A stretch of DNA of 7,344 nucleotides from Propionibacteriaceae bacterium (lineage in GTDB: Bacteria > Actinomycetota > Actinomycetes > Propionibacteriales > Propionibacteriaceae). This document shows, piece after piece, positions 1 through 5,968 of the stretch; position 1 is the first letter of the stretch; every line of letters begins with the position of its first letter. The notes under the pieces were generated by a model. It did not search any database. It saw only the letters and a list, made by a program, of their open reading frames with translations, and was not told the DNA's origin. Location of the stretch: assembly GCA_003451975.1 (NCBI GenBank), contig DMIX01000317.1, forward strand, positions 1-7,344. Reading direction: 5' to 3'. A program made the translations under genes and the position numbers.

Positions 1-454
1 CGATCACCGCGACCGGGCGCGCATCGCGGATCGCGTTGAGAGCGTCACGCAGGCCGACGCCCTGATCCAGCAGGATGGCCAATACCGCAGAAGGCGCCCT
101 ATTGACCCCCATGTGGCAATGCACGAAAACCTTCGCCTCGGGGTCGGAGTCCAAGGCCTCCCGCACCCACTGCGCCAGCGCCTCGAACCACGCTGGCGGG
201 ATGAACTGGCCGGCATCGTCCACCCGATGATGCAGGTAGGCCACCTGCGGCGCCCACGCGCCGACCAGGGCCTCATCACTCCACTCCGAGCGAAGATCCA
301 CGATGTGGGTAATGCCCGCATCGACGAGTTCGGCCAGCTGAGTCTGCGCCCGACGGAAATTCGCCGCCAAGTCGGCGCCCAACGCCACCCGGTCGGTTAC
401 GAAGACCGCATCGGCGTCCGTGAACCCCCCGGCATCACCACCATCGGTGACCAT
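1..454 (-). CDS. Dual-specificity/tyrosine protein phosphatase, 3'-truncated
   Basis: The minus strand gives an open reading frame of at least 151 codons that runs off the left edge, so the C-terminus is missing. Near residue 113 it carries the cysteine phosphatase loop HCHMGVNRAPS (C113, R119), the CX5R signature of dual-specificity and tyrosine phosphatases. A hydrophobic strand (KVFVHC) precedes the loop and a helix follows it, as usual in the fold. D79 or D80 in HHRVDDAG, about 33 residues upstream, is a good candidate for the general acid. By family, the enzyme hydrolyses phosphoester bonds through a phosphocysteine; the substrate cannot be told. There is no signal peptide or membrane segment, so it is probably cytoplasmic. 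I chose ATG at 454 because GAGG lies 8 bases upstream; in-frame GTG at 475 is the main alternative. A lone TATAGG on the minus strand at 516-511 could be a -10 box, but no matching -35 was found. Function class is confident, start less so. Confidence 0.85.
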   Translation of the reverse strand, partial: MVTDGGDAGGFTDADAVFVTDRVALGADLAANFRRAQTQLAELVDAGITHIVDLRSEWSDEALVGAWAPQVAYLHHRVDDAGQFIPPAWFEALAQWVREALDSDPEAKVFVHCHMGVNRAPSAVLAILLDQGVGLRDALNAIRDARPVAVI

Positions 455-622
455 GGTGTCCGCCTCATCACTCACGGCACAATCATGCCCTGCTGCGCGC
501 TCTGGCGACGCCTATACCCGTCAAACCAGCCGGGTGAGTCCTAATCGGGATCCCCTCAAATCGATAACGACCACCAGAAGGCCACGCAGTCATCGCTACG
601 TGGTATTACTCCGGCGGAACAC

Positions 623-845
623 CTAGGTGCTGATCAACCGCGGATCTATAGTTAAAACACCAGTACGGGAGGCGCCGACGCCGAGCCAGGCATAGCCGGG
701 GGGATGTTCGGGGGGAGCGGTGAACCAGGCTCGGAGCTGACTGACTGGAGTGCCGAGATCGGATACAAGATCCGGGTTGATGCCGACATTCGGGGGAGTT
801 CGGTGGCCAACCGCGCGGGAGATCCGCGATCATGTGGACTTTCAT
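623..845 (-). pseudogene. Possible small gene broken by one-base shift in a C run
   Basis: On the minus strand ATG at 845 opens with residues MKVHMIADLPRGWPPNSP, then becomes arginine/serine-rich and unnatural. The frame one step away is open from 829 to a TAG at 625-623. It has no start codon but reads like a normal protein, including NPDLVSDLGTPVSQLRAWF and PPGYAWLGVGASRTGVLTID. The two meet at a run of five C residues on the minus strand, near 790-800. Removing one C joins them into a single 73-residue protein. It may be a decayed gene, a homopolymer sequencing error, or less likely a programmed frameshift. The ribosome binding site (AGG, about 5 bases from ATG) is weak. I do not recognise a family, and no function is offered. 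A chance open frame is possible because the segment is short. Confidence 0.3.
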
Positions 846-897
846 CCGACCTCAGCCATGGTGACTCACGGGCCGAACGGGTGCCCAGCGGAGTTCC

Positions 898-939
898 CAG
901 TGGTGGCCGGCCGGGACCCCTCCCGGCCGGCCACCACTG
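898..939. terminator. Perfect 19-bp GC-rich hairpin, terminator-like
   Basis: The left arm at 898-916 is exactly complementary to 921-939, with a four-base CCCC loop. The stem includes the self-complementary block GGCCGGCC. Neither side has a T run, but many actinobacterial hairpin terminators lack one. No intact gene ends nearby: the phosphatase gene reads away to the left and the deaminase-like gene starts 170 bases to the right. It may stop read-through from an unseen small RNA, insulate the two divergent units, or be a dispersed palindromic element. The hairpin itself is certain; its role is inference. Confidence 0.5.
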
Positions 940-1010
940 CAATTCCGGGAAACTAACTGCGTTGCTGCCCGGATTTCTTCCTGCGCTATCCCCCTTATGG
1001 GTGACAAAAC

Positions 1011-1070
1011 GCTCGCCCGAAATGAAAAACCCGCAGATAACCTCACACATACGGCACCTGGTGGGCGAGC
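1011..1070 (+). promoter_or_regulatory. Inverted repeat enclosing 44 bases in a 5' leader
   Basis: GCTCGCCC at 1011-1018 is exactly complementary to GGGCGAGC at 1063-1070. In RNA this would close a domain of about 60 bases whose 3' arm ends 27 bases before the AAGGAG ribosome binding site of the deaminase-like gene. The closed loop is A-rich, with small internal pairings such as CCG (1031-1033) with CGG (1052-1054). The arrangement resembles a structured leader or a two-site protein operator. I could not match it to a known riboswitch class such as purine, ZTP, guanidine or preQ1. Chance pairing remains possible. Confidence 0.3.
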
Positions 1071-1097
1071 AACAGCTAGCATCGAGTCGCAATGTTC

Positions 1098-1106
1098 AAG
1101 GAGGGG
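1098..1106 (+). promoter_or_regulatory. Strong Shine-Dalgarno site that sets the start at 1110
   Basis: AAGGAGGGG ends three bases before ATG at 1110, with the core AAGGAG about 6 bases away. An upstream in-frame ATG at 1092 would place this site inside the coding region and has no ribosome binding site of its own. That decides for the later start. Confidence 0.8.
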
Positions 1107-1109
1107 AAC

Positions 1110-2075
1110 ATGTCACCGTATGCCGAATTGCATGTGCACATTGAAGGAACGCTTGAACCAGAACTGACCTTTGCCTTGGCGAAGCGGAACAGCGTCGAGC
1201 TTCCCTACGCCGATCCGGCCGAGCTGCGCAGCCACTTCACGTACCAGTCAGTGCAGGATTTCGTCGAGCTCTATCGGGCGAGCGCCGCGGTGCTCACCAC
1301 CGAACAGGACTTCGCTGAACTCACCACCGCCTATCTGACCAAAGCCCAGAGCATCGGAATCGTCCACGCGGAGATTTCGTGCGATCTGGCGCGCCACATG
1401 GCGCGCGGCATTGCACCCGAAGCCGTTCTCAACGGCATCGGCAGTGTGTTGAAGGACTCGCAGACCAGCCATGGAGTCAGCACCGGCCTGGTACTGAACT
1501 TCCCGGTCGATCTGCCGGTCGATGCTGCTGTAGCGGTCTACGACCAGGCGAAAGCGGCGGGCGCCGACATCACCGCCGTCGAGGTGTGCGTGTCCTCGCC
1601 GGACGCATCACCGAAAGACCTGGTCCCGTTGTTCGGCCGAGCCCGCGCCGACGGTCTCCATACCGTCGCCCATGTCGGCGCCGCAGCCGGTGACGACATG
1701 ACCTGGGAATGCTTGCACGCGCTGAAGGTGGGTCGGGTCGGCGCCGCCGCCCTGACTGATCGCAATCTGCTCTACTACCTTGCCGACTACAGCATTCCGT
1801 TGACGATGAGCCCGCTGTCGACCAAAGCACTGCACGTCGCGAGTGAGGCAGATTTGTCTGTCGCACGGCTTCTCGAAGAAGAAGTCGCCATCGTGGTCAC
1901 CTCCGACGCTCCGGCCTATTTCGGCGGCTACCTGGACGCCAACATGGCCGCTCTCGTCGCTGACAACGGCCTCACCGAGCAACAGGCCGAGGCCCTGGCC
2001 CGGAACACCATCGCCGGATCGTTCCTCCCCGAATCGGCGAAGTCGGCCCTCATCGGCCAGCCGGTCCCGGCCTGA
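1110..2075 (+). CDS. Adenosine deaminase-fold protein lacking catalytic residues
   Basis: This 321-residue protein has the layout of the metal-dependent adenosine/adenine deaminase family and about the usual length. HVHIEG (H8, H10) is the N-terminal zinc motif. AEISCD near 90 matches the family strand. LHTVAHVG (H188) supplies the third zinc histidine, and TSDAPAYFGGYL (D266) supplies the zinc aspartate. The three catalytic positions of classical enzymes are all alanine. The HAGE glutamate is A191, the GHG histidine is A212 (RVGAAAL), and the second aspartate of SDDP is A267. Compared with mouse ADA these are E217, H238 and D296. The scaffold and metal site therefore look intact while deamination should be lost or very different. 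The reading frame is clean, with GC-rich codon use and a strong ribosome binding site, so it is not a decaying gene. It may be a zinc-binding pseudoenzyme, a nucleoside sensor, or an enzyme with other chemistry. It is probably cytoplasmic and stands alone between two hairpins. The fold is confident; the function is unknown. Confidence 0.85.
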   Translation: MSPYAELHVHIEGTLEPELTFALAKRNSVELPYADPAELRSHFTYQSVQDFVELYRASAAVLTTEQDFAELTTAYLTKAQSIGIVHAEISCDLARHMARGIAPEAVLNGIGSVLKDSQTSHGVSTGLVLNFPVDLPVDAAVAVYDQAKAAGADITAVEVCVSSPDASPKDLVPLFGRARADGLHTVAHVGAAAGDDMTWECLHALKVGRVGAAALTDRNLLYYLADYSIPLTMSPLSTKALHVASEADLSVARLLEEEVAIVVTSDAPAYFGGYLDANMAALVADNGLTEQQAEALARNTIAGSFLPESAKSALIGQPVPA

Positions 2076-2100
2076 TCGGTTCCAGCCAGCCACCACCTTT

Positions 2101-2140
2101 GCGCAGATCCCGTCCGAACCCACTCGGACGGGATCTGCGC
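2101..2140 (+). terminator. Hairpin terminator after the deaminase-like gene
   Basis: Bases 2101-2117 are perfectly complementary to 2124-2140, giving a 17-bp stem with a six-base loop, starting 25 bases after the TGA at 2073-2075. It lacks a T run, as common in Actinobacteria. Position and stability make it the likely end of the upstream transcript. It also separates that gene from the DUF2199 gene. Confidence 0.8.
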
Positions 2141-2216
2141 GTATCGGCGAAAAATGGCCCCGGCGTTGTTGGTTGTTTGCCCGCACGATCGCGTCGGTTG
2201 AGGGAGAATCGAATTC

Positions 2217-2744
2217 ATGGGGCAACTGACAGGGAGCTCTCGCCTTGAGTGCAAGGTTTGCCACAAGGTGCACCGAAATGTGGCCCGGTTGCTGTGGCCG
2301 ATGGCCCCCGACGCCTGGCTCGAGGTCGGCGTCGGCGAGCGCTTGGAAGCCGAACTCACTCCTGATATCTGCCTGCTCCCCTGCAACGGCGAGATTCGCC
2401 ACTTCTTGCGTGGCCACCTCCAACTGCCGGTTGACGACAACGACTTCGGAACCTTCGTGTGGTCGGTATGGGTGGAGCTCAGCGAGGCCGACATGACGGC
2501 GGTCGCGCGCACCTGGGACGACGCCGACCGCGAGCGTCTGCTCCCACTCCAAGGCACCTTGGCGACCGCCCTGCCCTATGAGCAACCCACCCGCGGTCTT
2601 CCGGTTCTGGTACACACCCGCAAGCCCGGGGAGGTGCCGCTGTTGGTCGTCGACTCCACGAGCCACCATCGACTGGCGTGGGAACAACTGCGAGGCATCG
2701 GCGTACACCGCGCCGCAGAACTGGCGGGTAAGATCGACCACTGA
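2217..2744 (+). CDS. DUF2199 family protein of unknown function
   Basis: This 175-residue soluble protein matches the DUF2199 pattern as I remember it. It has an N-terminal CxxC knuckle (C12, C15, with H16 and H19 close by), then CLLPCNGEIRHFLRGHLQLPV and FVWSVWVELSEAD. A C-terminal block follows with LPYEQPTRGLPVLVH and HHRLAWEQLRGIGVHRAAEL, where the HxLAxEQ-like motif is typical. The CxxC suggests a small zinc site, possibly completed by the histidines or by the CLLPC pair. The biochemical role of the family is not known to me and none is offered. There is no signal peptide or membrane segment. ATG at 2217 has AGGGAG about 10 bases upstream. A GAGAAT at 2204-2209 lies 7 bases before the ATG, so a leaderless start is also possible. 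The next gene follows after 5 bases, suggesting co-transcription. Confidence 0.75.
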   Translation: MGQLTGSSRLECKVCHKVHRNVARLLWPMAPDAWLEVGVGERLEAELTPDICLLPCNGEIRHFLRGHLQLPVDDNDFGTFVWSVWVELSEADMTAVARTWDDADRERLLPLQGTLATALPYEQPTRGLPVLVHTRKPGEVPLLVVDSTSHHRLAWEQLRGIGVHRAAELAGKIDH

Positions 2745-2749
2745 GGGCC

Positions 2750-2950
2750 ATGAGCGATTTTCTACAGATCTTCCAACCAGGATTGCGCCACCAACAGGAG
2801 CAGCGCGACCTGGAGAAGATCTTTGTCGTCGATGAAGAGGCTGGCGGCCCGGGTTCCAAGACTCACGATCTGGAATCCGGCGAAGTCACCATCAAGATCT
2901 CCAAGCGCGCCGCCGTCGAGCCCGACACCGCCTCCGACGAATCGGAGTGA
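2750..2950 (+). CDS. Small acidic 66-residue hypothetical protein
   Basis: This short protein begins MSDFLQIFQPGLRHQQEQRD. It continues with a hydrophobic step (LEKIFVV), a segment ending in DLESGEVTIKI, and a disordered acidic tail rich in E, D and S. The scheme of a PGxxH start, an 'E..R' helix, then 'DL.SG.V.I' resembles small actinobacterial proteins I recall as DUF6191, but this is from memory and uncertain. It starts 5 bases after the DUF2199 stop. The only purine-rich signal, GAGGG, overlaps that stop codon and lies close to the ATG, so translation is probably coupled to the upstream gene. Base composition matches its neighbours. The stop lies 8 bases from the 3' end of the convergent phospholipase gene. 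Function is unknown. Confidence 0.65.
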   Translation: MSDFLQIFQPGLRHQQEQRDLEKIFVVDEEAGGPGSKTHDLESGEVTIKISKRAAVEPDTASDESE

Positions 2951-2969
2951 TCACCGCACTACTCGGTGA
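2951..2969. terminator. Weak hairpin at the convergent gene ends
   Basis: TCACCG at 2951-2956 pairs with CGGTGA at 2964-2969 around a seven-base loop. It sits exactly between and across the stop codons of the small acidic gene and the phospholipase gene. It could act as a short two-way terminator, but six base pairs is modest and there is no T run. Confidence 0.3.
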
Positions 2970-3957
2970 AGATGGCCGGTTCGATCGCCGGGGTTAAACC
3001 AGGCACTGTGCCCTCATCGCCGAAGGCGGCGTCCAAGGCCTCCTCGGTGAGGCGTCGACCCAGAGCGATCAACTCCTCAGCCCGGTGGAAGTCCATCACC
3101 TTCGCCGCGTCCCCGGGCACCGTCACCAGCACATCAGGCGGCAAGGCGGCCAGCCGGAACCGGGTGATCAATGCGCTCATCGTGTCCAGCGACATGGTGG
3201 TGACATCAGCGATGCCGAGCCCGGACGGCGGCTCCTGATACGTCGAGGTCTGTGCCTCGGTGCCCTCACCGCGATTGAAGCGCGTCATCATCGACGCCAC
3301 GAACTCGTTCTCCCACACCCCGGCGGCCGTGCGCAGGAAGCGATCCCACCATTCACTGGACGGTCGCTGCTCGGCAGACTCCCGAGCCGGGGTGAGCACC
3401 TCGGACTGCTTCTTGGGACCGCTGAGGCTGATCGCCATGGTGAAGTCTGCGTCAGCGGCGATCACCGGTTCCATAGGGACCGGATTCAGCACGCCACCGT
3501 CCACCAGCAGCCGACCGTTGACCATGATCGGAGTCACCAGGCCTGGTATACCCACCGATGCCCGTATCGCGGCCTCCAGCGGCCCGCGAGTGAACCACAC
3601 TTCCCGACGCGCGCCGATATCGGTGGCCACCGCCGTGTAGGGAATGGGCAGGTCTTCGATGAGAGCACCATCGAGCAGTTCGTCGACTCGACCCAACACC
3701 CGCTCCAACTTGAGCAGCCCCGGCCCCGGAAGCACCGGATCGAGCAACTTGCGAACATCCTTGGCCGACAAGGTGGTGACCCAGTCGGTGTAGGCATCCA
3801 GAGTGTTGGTGTCGTACAGACCCGCCACCAGTGCGCCCATCGAAGTCCCGGAAATCGCGGTGACCTCATACCCTCGTTCACGAAGCACCTGCAAAGCCCC
3901 GATATGCGCGTAGCCGCGTGCCCCGCCAGAACCCAACACCAACGCAACTCGTTTCAC
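2959..3957 (-). CDS. Patatin-like phospholipase (RssA type)
   Basis: This 332-residue protein has the complete patatin active site. The N-terminal oxyanion loop GSGGARG is at residues 9-15. The nucleophile elbow GTSMG has S39, and the catalytic aspartate motif DGG has D153, together the Ser-Asp dyad of patatin lipid acyl hydrolases. ASVGIPGLVTPI at about 133-144 is a further family block. The size fits the bacterial RssA group. The C-terminal third (about 180-332) is less conserved and soluble. There is no signal peptide, so it likely acts in the cytoplasm or on the inner membrane face; the true lipid substrate is unknown. I chose GTG at 3957 because the conserved N-terminus (KRVALVLGSGG) begins directly after it. 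The upstream ATG at 4008 would add 17 non-conserved residues and overlap the start of the divergent rhomboid gene. GATAAT six bases before the GTG suggests a leaderless message, though a GGAGA lies in the same spot. Confidence 0.9.
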   Translation of the reverse strand: MKRVALVLGSGGARGYAHIGALQVLRERGYEVTAISGTSMGALVAGLYDTNTLDAYTDWVTTLSAKDVRKLLDPVLPGPGLLKLERVLGRVDELLDGALIEDLPIPYTAVATDIGARREVWFTRGPLEAAIRASVGIPGLVTPIMVNGRLLVDGGVLNPVPMEPVIAADADFTMAISLSGPKKQSEVLTPARESAEQRPSSEWWDRFLRTAAGVWENEFVASMMTRFNRGEGTEAQTSTYQEPPSGLGIADVTTMSLDTMSALITRFRLAALPPDVLVTVPGDAAKVMDFHRAEELIALGRRLTEEALDAAFGDEGTVPGLTPAIEPAIFTE

Positions 3958-3963
3958 ACCGCC

Positions 3964-3969
3964 ATTATC
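3964..3969 (-). promoter_or_regulatory. -10 box for the phospholipase gene, likely leaderless
   Basis: The minus strand reads GATAAT, five of six matches to TATAAT, followed by six bases and then the GTG start at 3957. This spacing would place the transcription start at or next to the start codon. No good -35 is visible. The evidence is motif and spacing only. Confidence 0.4.
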
Positions 3970-3993
3970 TCCACTCACCGAAAATTCGCCGGG

Positions 3994-3999
3994 TAGGGT
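3994..3999 (+). promoter_or_regulatory. -10 box for the rhomboid gene, likely leaderless
   Basis: TAGGGT fits the actinobacterial TANNNT -10 pattern and is followed by exactly seven bases and the ATG at 4007. Transcription would begin at or just before the start codon. AGGG within the same motif could be read instead as a weak ribosome binding site 8 bases from the ATG. No -35 was recognised. Confidence 0.4.
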
Positions 4000-4006
4000 T
4001 TCGACC

Positions 4007-4933
4007 ATGACCCAACCGCCGCCGCCCGCGGCCTGCTATCGGCACCCCGACCGCCCCACTTACATCGCCTGCCAACGGTGCGGCCGTCCGATCTGCGGAG
4101 ACTGCATGATCAGCGCGGCCGTTGGATTCCAGTGCCCAGAATGTGTCCGAGAAGGCGCCCGCCAGACCCGCCAGAATCAAGGCCCTTTCGGTGGCCGTCT
4201 CTCGACCAATCCAATGATCACTTCGATCACCCTCATCGTGATGAATGTGGCGGTATGGGCGGCGATCATGCTCACCGGCGGCCAGAGCAGCCGGCTGGGC
4301 CAACTCCTGGCCCTGTCCCCAACGGGACAATGCTGGTCGACCGCACAGCCGGGCTCTTACTACCCCTCGGTGCACTCTGCTGCGATGTGTCGGACCGTTT
4401 CTGACGGCTCCTGGGTGCCTGGGGTCGCCGACGGGGCCTGGTGGCAGCTGCTCACCAGCGGCTTCACCCACATCGAGATCCTGCACATCGGCATGAACAT
4501 GCTGGCGCTGTGGTTTCTGGGCCCACCGTTGGAGCGCGCCCTGGGCCGGGCGCGGTTCCTGGCGGTCTACCTGATTTCGTTGTTCGCCGGTTCGGTGACC
4601 GTGATGTGGTTCGCGGAGCCGTCCTCCAGCACCTTGGGCGCCTCCGGTGCCATCTTCGGCTTGATCGGTGCCTTGTTGCTGCTGACATTGAAGGTGGGCG
4701 GCGACTTCCGAACCGTGCTGATCTGGCTGGGAATCAATGTGGTGTTCACCTTCATGGGTTCCGGCATTTCCTGGCAGGGCCACCTGGGTGGCCTGGTGGG
4801 TGGCCTGGCGGCGACGGCGATCATCATCTACGCGCCCCGCAAGAACCGCAGCACCATTCAGTGGCTCGGGTTCGCGGGGCTGAGCCTGCTGCTGGTGCTA
4901 CTGGCCGCCGTCCGGATTCTGCAACTCGGCTGA
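4007..4933 (+). CDS. Rhomboid family serine protease with N-terminal zinc finger
   Basis: This 308-residue protein starts with a cytoplasmic B-box-like zinc finger, with C10, H13, C22, C25, C30, C33, C43 and C46 spaced to bind two metals. A six- or seven-helix rhomboid membrane domain follows from about residue 69. Catalytic features are complete. HIGMN (H160, N164) provides the oxyanion residues, GASGAIFG holds the nucleophile S213, and GHLGGLVGG holds the base H259. These correspond to H150, N154, S201 and H254 of E. coli GlpG. The enzyme should cleave transmembrane substrates within the bilayer; the substrate is unknown. The zinc finger is a recurrent actinobacterial addition, perhaps for partner binding. 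Between helices 1 and 2 lies an external loop of roughly 60 residues. It contains C109 and C128, which could form a disulfide. The gene diverges from the phospholipase gene with 49 bases between starts, and its last 12 codons overlap the end of terC. Confidence 0.92.
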   Translation: MTQPPPPAACYRHPDRPTYIACQRCGRPICGDCMISAAVGFQCPECVREGARQTRQNQGPFGGRLSTNPMITSITLIVMNVAVWAAIMLTGGQSSRLGQLLALSPTGQCWSTAQPGSYYPSVHSAAMCRTVSDGSWVPGVADGAWWQLLTSGFTHIEILHIGMNMLALWFLGPPLERALGRARFLAVYLISLFAGSVTVMWFAEPSSSTLGASGAIFGLIGALLLLTLKVGGDFRTVLIWLGINVVFTFMGSGISWQGHLGGLVGGLAATAIIIYAPRKNRSTIQWLGFAGLSLLLVLLAAVRILQLG

Positions 4934-5935
4934 ATCCGGACGAACTTCGACGTCGGCGGCTTCGCGACGCGCCGTCCGACGGTTGGCGAGCACACTGGTG
5001 AGGACGACCGTGGCGAGGATCGCCACGATGACCACCAGTGACGTCTCGGTCGCCACGGTGGGTACCGCCGGCCAGACGCCGTGCGCCCAGTGCAGCACCA
5101 GCTTCACCCCGATGAACGCCAAAATGCCAGCCAGCCCGTAGCCCAGATGCACCAAGGCCCCCAACAGACCCTCCAGCACGAAGTAGAGCGCCCGCAGGCC
5201 GAGCAAAGCGAAGGCATTGGTGACGAAGACCAGATAGGGATCGCCGGTGATGCCGTACACCGCCGGCACCGAATCCACCGCGAAGACCACGTCGGTCGCC
5301 AGGATGGCCACGGTGGCCAACGCCAGCGGAGTCAGCGCGCGGCGCCCGTTCTCGATCAGGCTCATCCGGGTACCGCGGTAGCCATCAGTCACGGGGTAGA
5401 GCCGCCGGACCAGGCGCACCACGCGCATCTGATCGGGATCGATCTCATGCTCGGCGGGGTTGCGGGCGTCCCGGAGCACTTTGACCGCAGTGGCCAGCAG
5501 AATGGCGCCGAACAGCAGGAAGGTCCACGCGAAGTTGGCCAGCATGGCGGCGCCCACGGCGATGAATACTCCGCGCAACATCAATGCCCCGGCCACCCCG
5601 ATCAGCAGCACCCGCTGCTGCAATTCCCGGGGAACGGCGAAGGACGCCAACAGCAGCATGAAGACGAACAAGTTGTCCACACTGAGCGACTTCTCCACCA
5701 GGTAGCCGGCGTAGTACTGAAAGCCGACCTGCTGGCCGTATTGCAGCCAGATCCAGCCACCGAAGGCCACCGGCAGCGCGATGTAGAACACCGACCAGCC
5801 GATGGCCTCTTTGATGGACACCTCATGCGGCTTGCGGGTAACGACAAAGTCGGCAACGAACAGTGCCACCACGGCCAACAGCGTGATGCCCCACAGCTGC
5901 GGGGTTCCGATGCCGAGTTCCAGGGTGTGGATCAT
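4898..5935 (-). CDS. TerC family integral membrane protein (Alx/MeeF type)
   Basis: This 345-residue polytopic protein carries both TerC hallmark motifs. EKSLSVDNLFVF has D87, and ATDVVFAVDSVPAV has D215 and D221; these acidic residues lie in membrane helices and likely coordinate metal. About nine hydrophobic segments are visible, with a polar cytoplasmic loop around residues 154-195 and a charged C-terminal tail. TerC proteins of the Alx/MeeF/YceF group are linked to manganese export and metalation of exported proteins. Here a manganese riboswitch in the leader supports that role. ATG at 5935 is chosen because AGAGGAAA lies 7 bases before it; GTG at 5953 overlaps that site and adds only six residues. 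The TAG stop lies inside the convergent rhomboid gene, a 36-base tail-to-tail overlap. Expression is probably raised by Mn2+ through the riboswitch. Assignment to family is confident; the exported ion is inferred. Confidence 0.92.
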   Translation of the reverse strand: MIHTLELGIGTPQLWGITLLAVVALFVADFVVTRKPHEVSIKEAIGWSVFYIALPVAFGGWIWLQYGQQVGFQYYAGYLVEKSLSVDNLFVFMLLLASFAVPRELQQRVLLIGVAGALMLRGVFIAVGAAMLANFAWTFLLFGAILLATAVKVLRDARNPAEHEIDPDQMRVVRLVRRLYPVTDGYRGTRMSLIENGRRALTPLALATVAILATDVVFAVDSVPAVYGITGDPYLVFVTNAFALLGLRALYFVLEGLLGALVHLGYGLAGILAFIGVKLVLHWAHGVWPAVPTVATETSLVVIVAILATVVLTSVLANRRTARREAADVEVRPDSAELQNPDGGQ

Positions 5936-5942
5936 GGACAGG

Positions 5943-5968
5943 TTTCCTCTCACAGTCGAACTGTGAGG
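5943..5968 (-). promoter_or_regulatory. Ribosome-site hairpin, riboswitch expression platform
   Basis: On the minus strand CTCACAGT (5967-5960) pairs perfectly with ACTGTGAG (5956-5949) around a three-base loop, and C5968 can pair with G5947 past a bulged A. The 3' arm runs into the AGAGGAAA ribosome binding site (5950-5943). The 5' arm uses the CCTC (5968-5965) that also closes helix P1 of the aptamer. The two helices are therefore mutually exclusive. Ligand-stabilised P1 should free the ribosome site, so the design is a translational ON switch, like that of E. coli alx and mntP. Confidence 0.7.

Larger units (their letters stand above)
455..1109. other. 655-base gap between divergent genes, mostly unexplained
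   Basis: This gap separates the leftward phosphatase gene from the rightward deaminase-like gene. It contains a possible broken small gene (623-845, minus), a perfect 19-bp hairpin (898-939) and an inverted repeat with 8-bp arms (1011-1018 and 1063-1070), each listed separately. It also has a 10-bp palindrome CACCTAGGTG at 620-629, which could be an operator half or chance, and a TATAGT at 647-652 without a convincing -35. Guanine runs at 698-703 and 710-715 are conspicuous. I found no tRNA, RNase P, tmRNA or SRP RNA motif here. No convincing promoter for the deaminase-like gene was identified; TTGCTG at 962-967 is a weak -35 candidate without a good -10. Confidence 0.5.

Noticed and set aside
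4..321. Minus-strand 105-codon frame rich in Arg, Ser and Trp
   Set aside because: It is out of frame with the phosphatase reading that contains the HCX5R loop on the same strand.
620..629. CACCTAGGTG palindrome as a regulator site
   Set aside because: Ten bases with no second copy and no fit to a known operator; too weak to list as its own feature.
1092..1109. Upstream ATG for the deaminase-like gene
   Set aside because: The strong AAGGAGGGG site lies between this ATG and the one at 1110, so initiation at 1110 is favoured.
704..1144. Plus-strand open frame of 146 codons across the gap
   Set aside because: It contains the 19-bp hairpin, overlaps the true start of the deaminase-like gene, has no good ribosome site and has unnatural composition.
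1608..2741. Long minus-strand open frame of 377 codons
   Set aside because: It lies antisense to the deaminase-like and DUF2199 genes and reads through the hairpin terminator between them. Its composition has no recognisable domain, as expected for a shadow frame in GC-rich DNA.
3085..3996. Plus-strand open frame of 303 codons
   Set aside because: It is antisense to the patatin-like gene, which has complete catalytic motifs. The plus-strand product is rich in H, R and Q and has no domain.
3958..4008. Upstream ATG at 4008 for the patatin-like gene
   Set aside because: It adds 17 non-conserved residues before the family N-terminus and overlaps the ATG of the divergent rhomboid gene.
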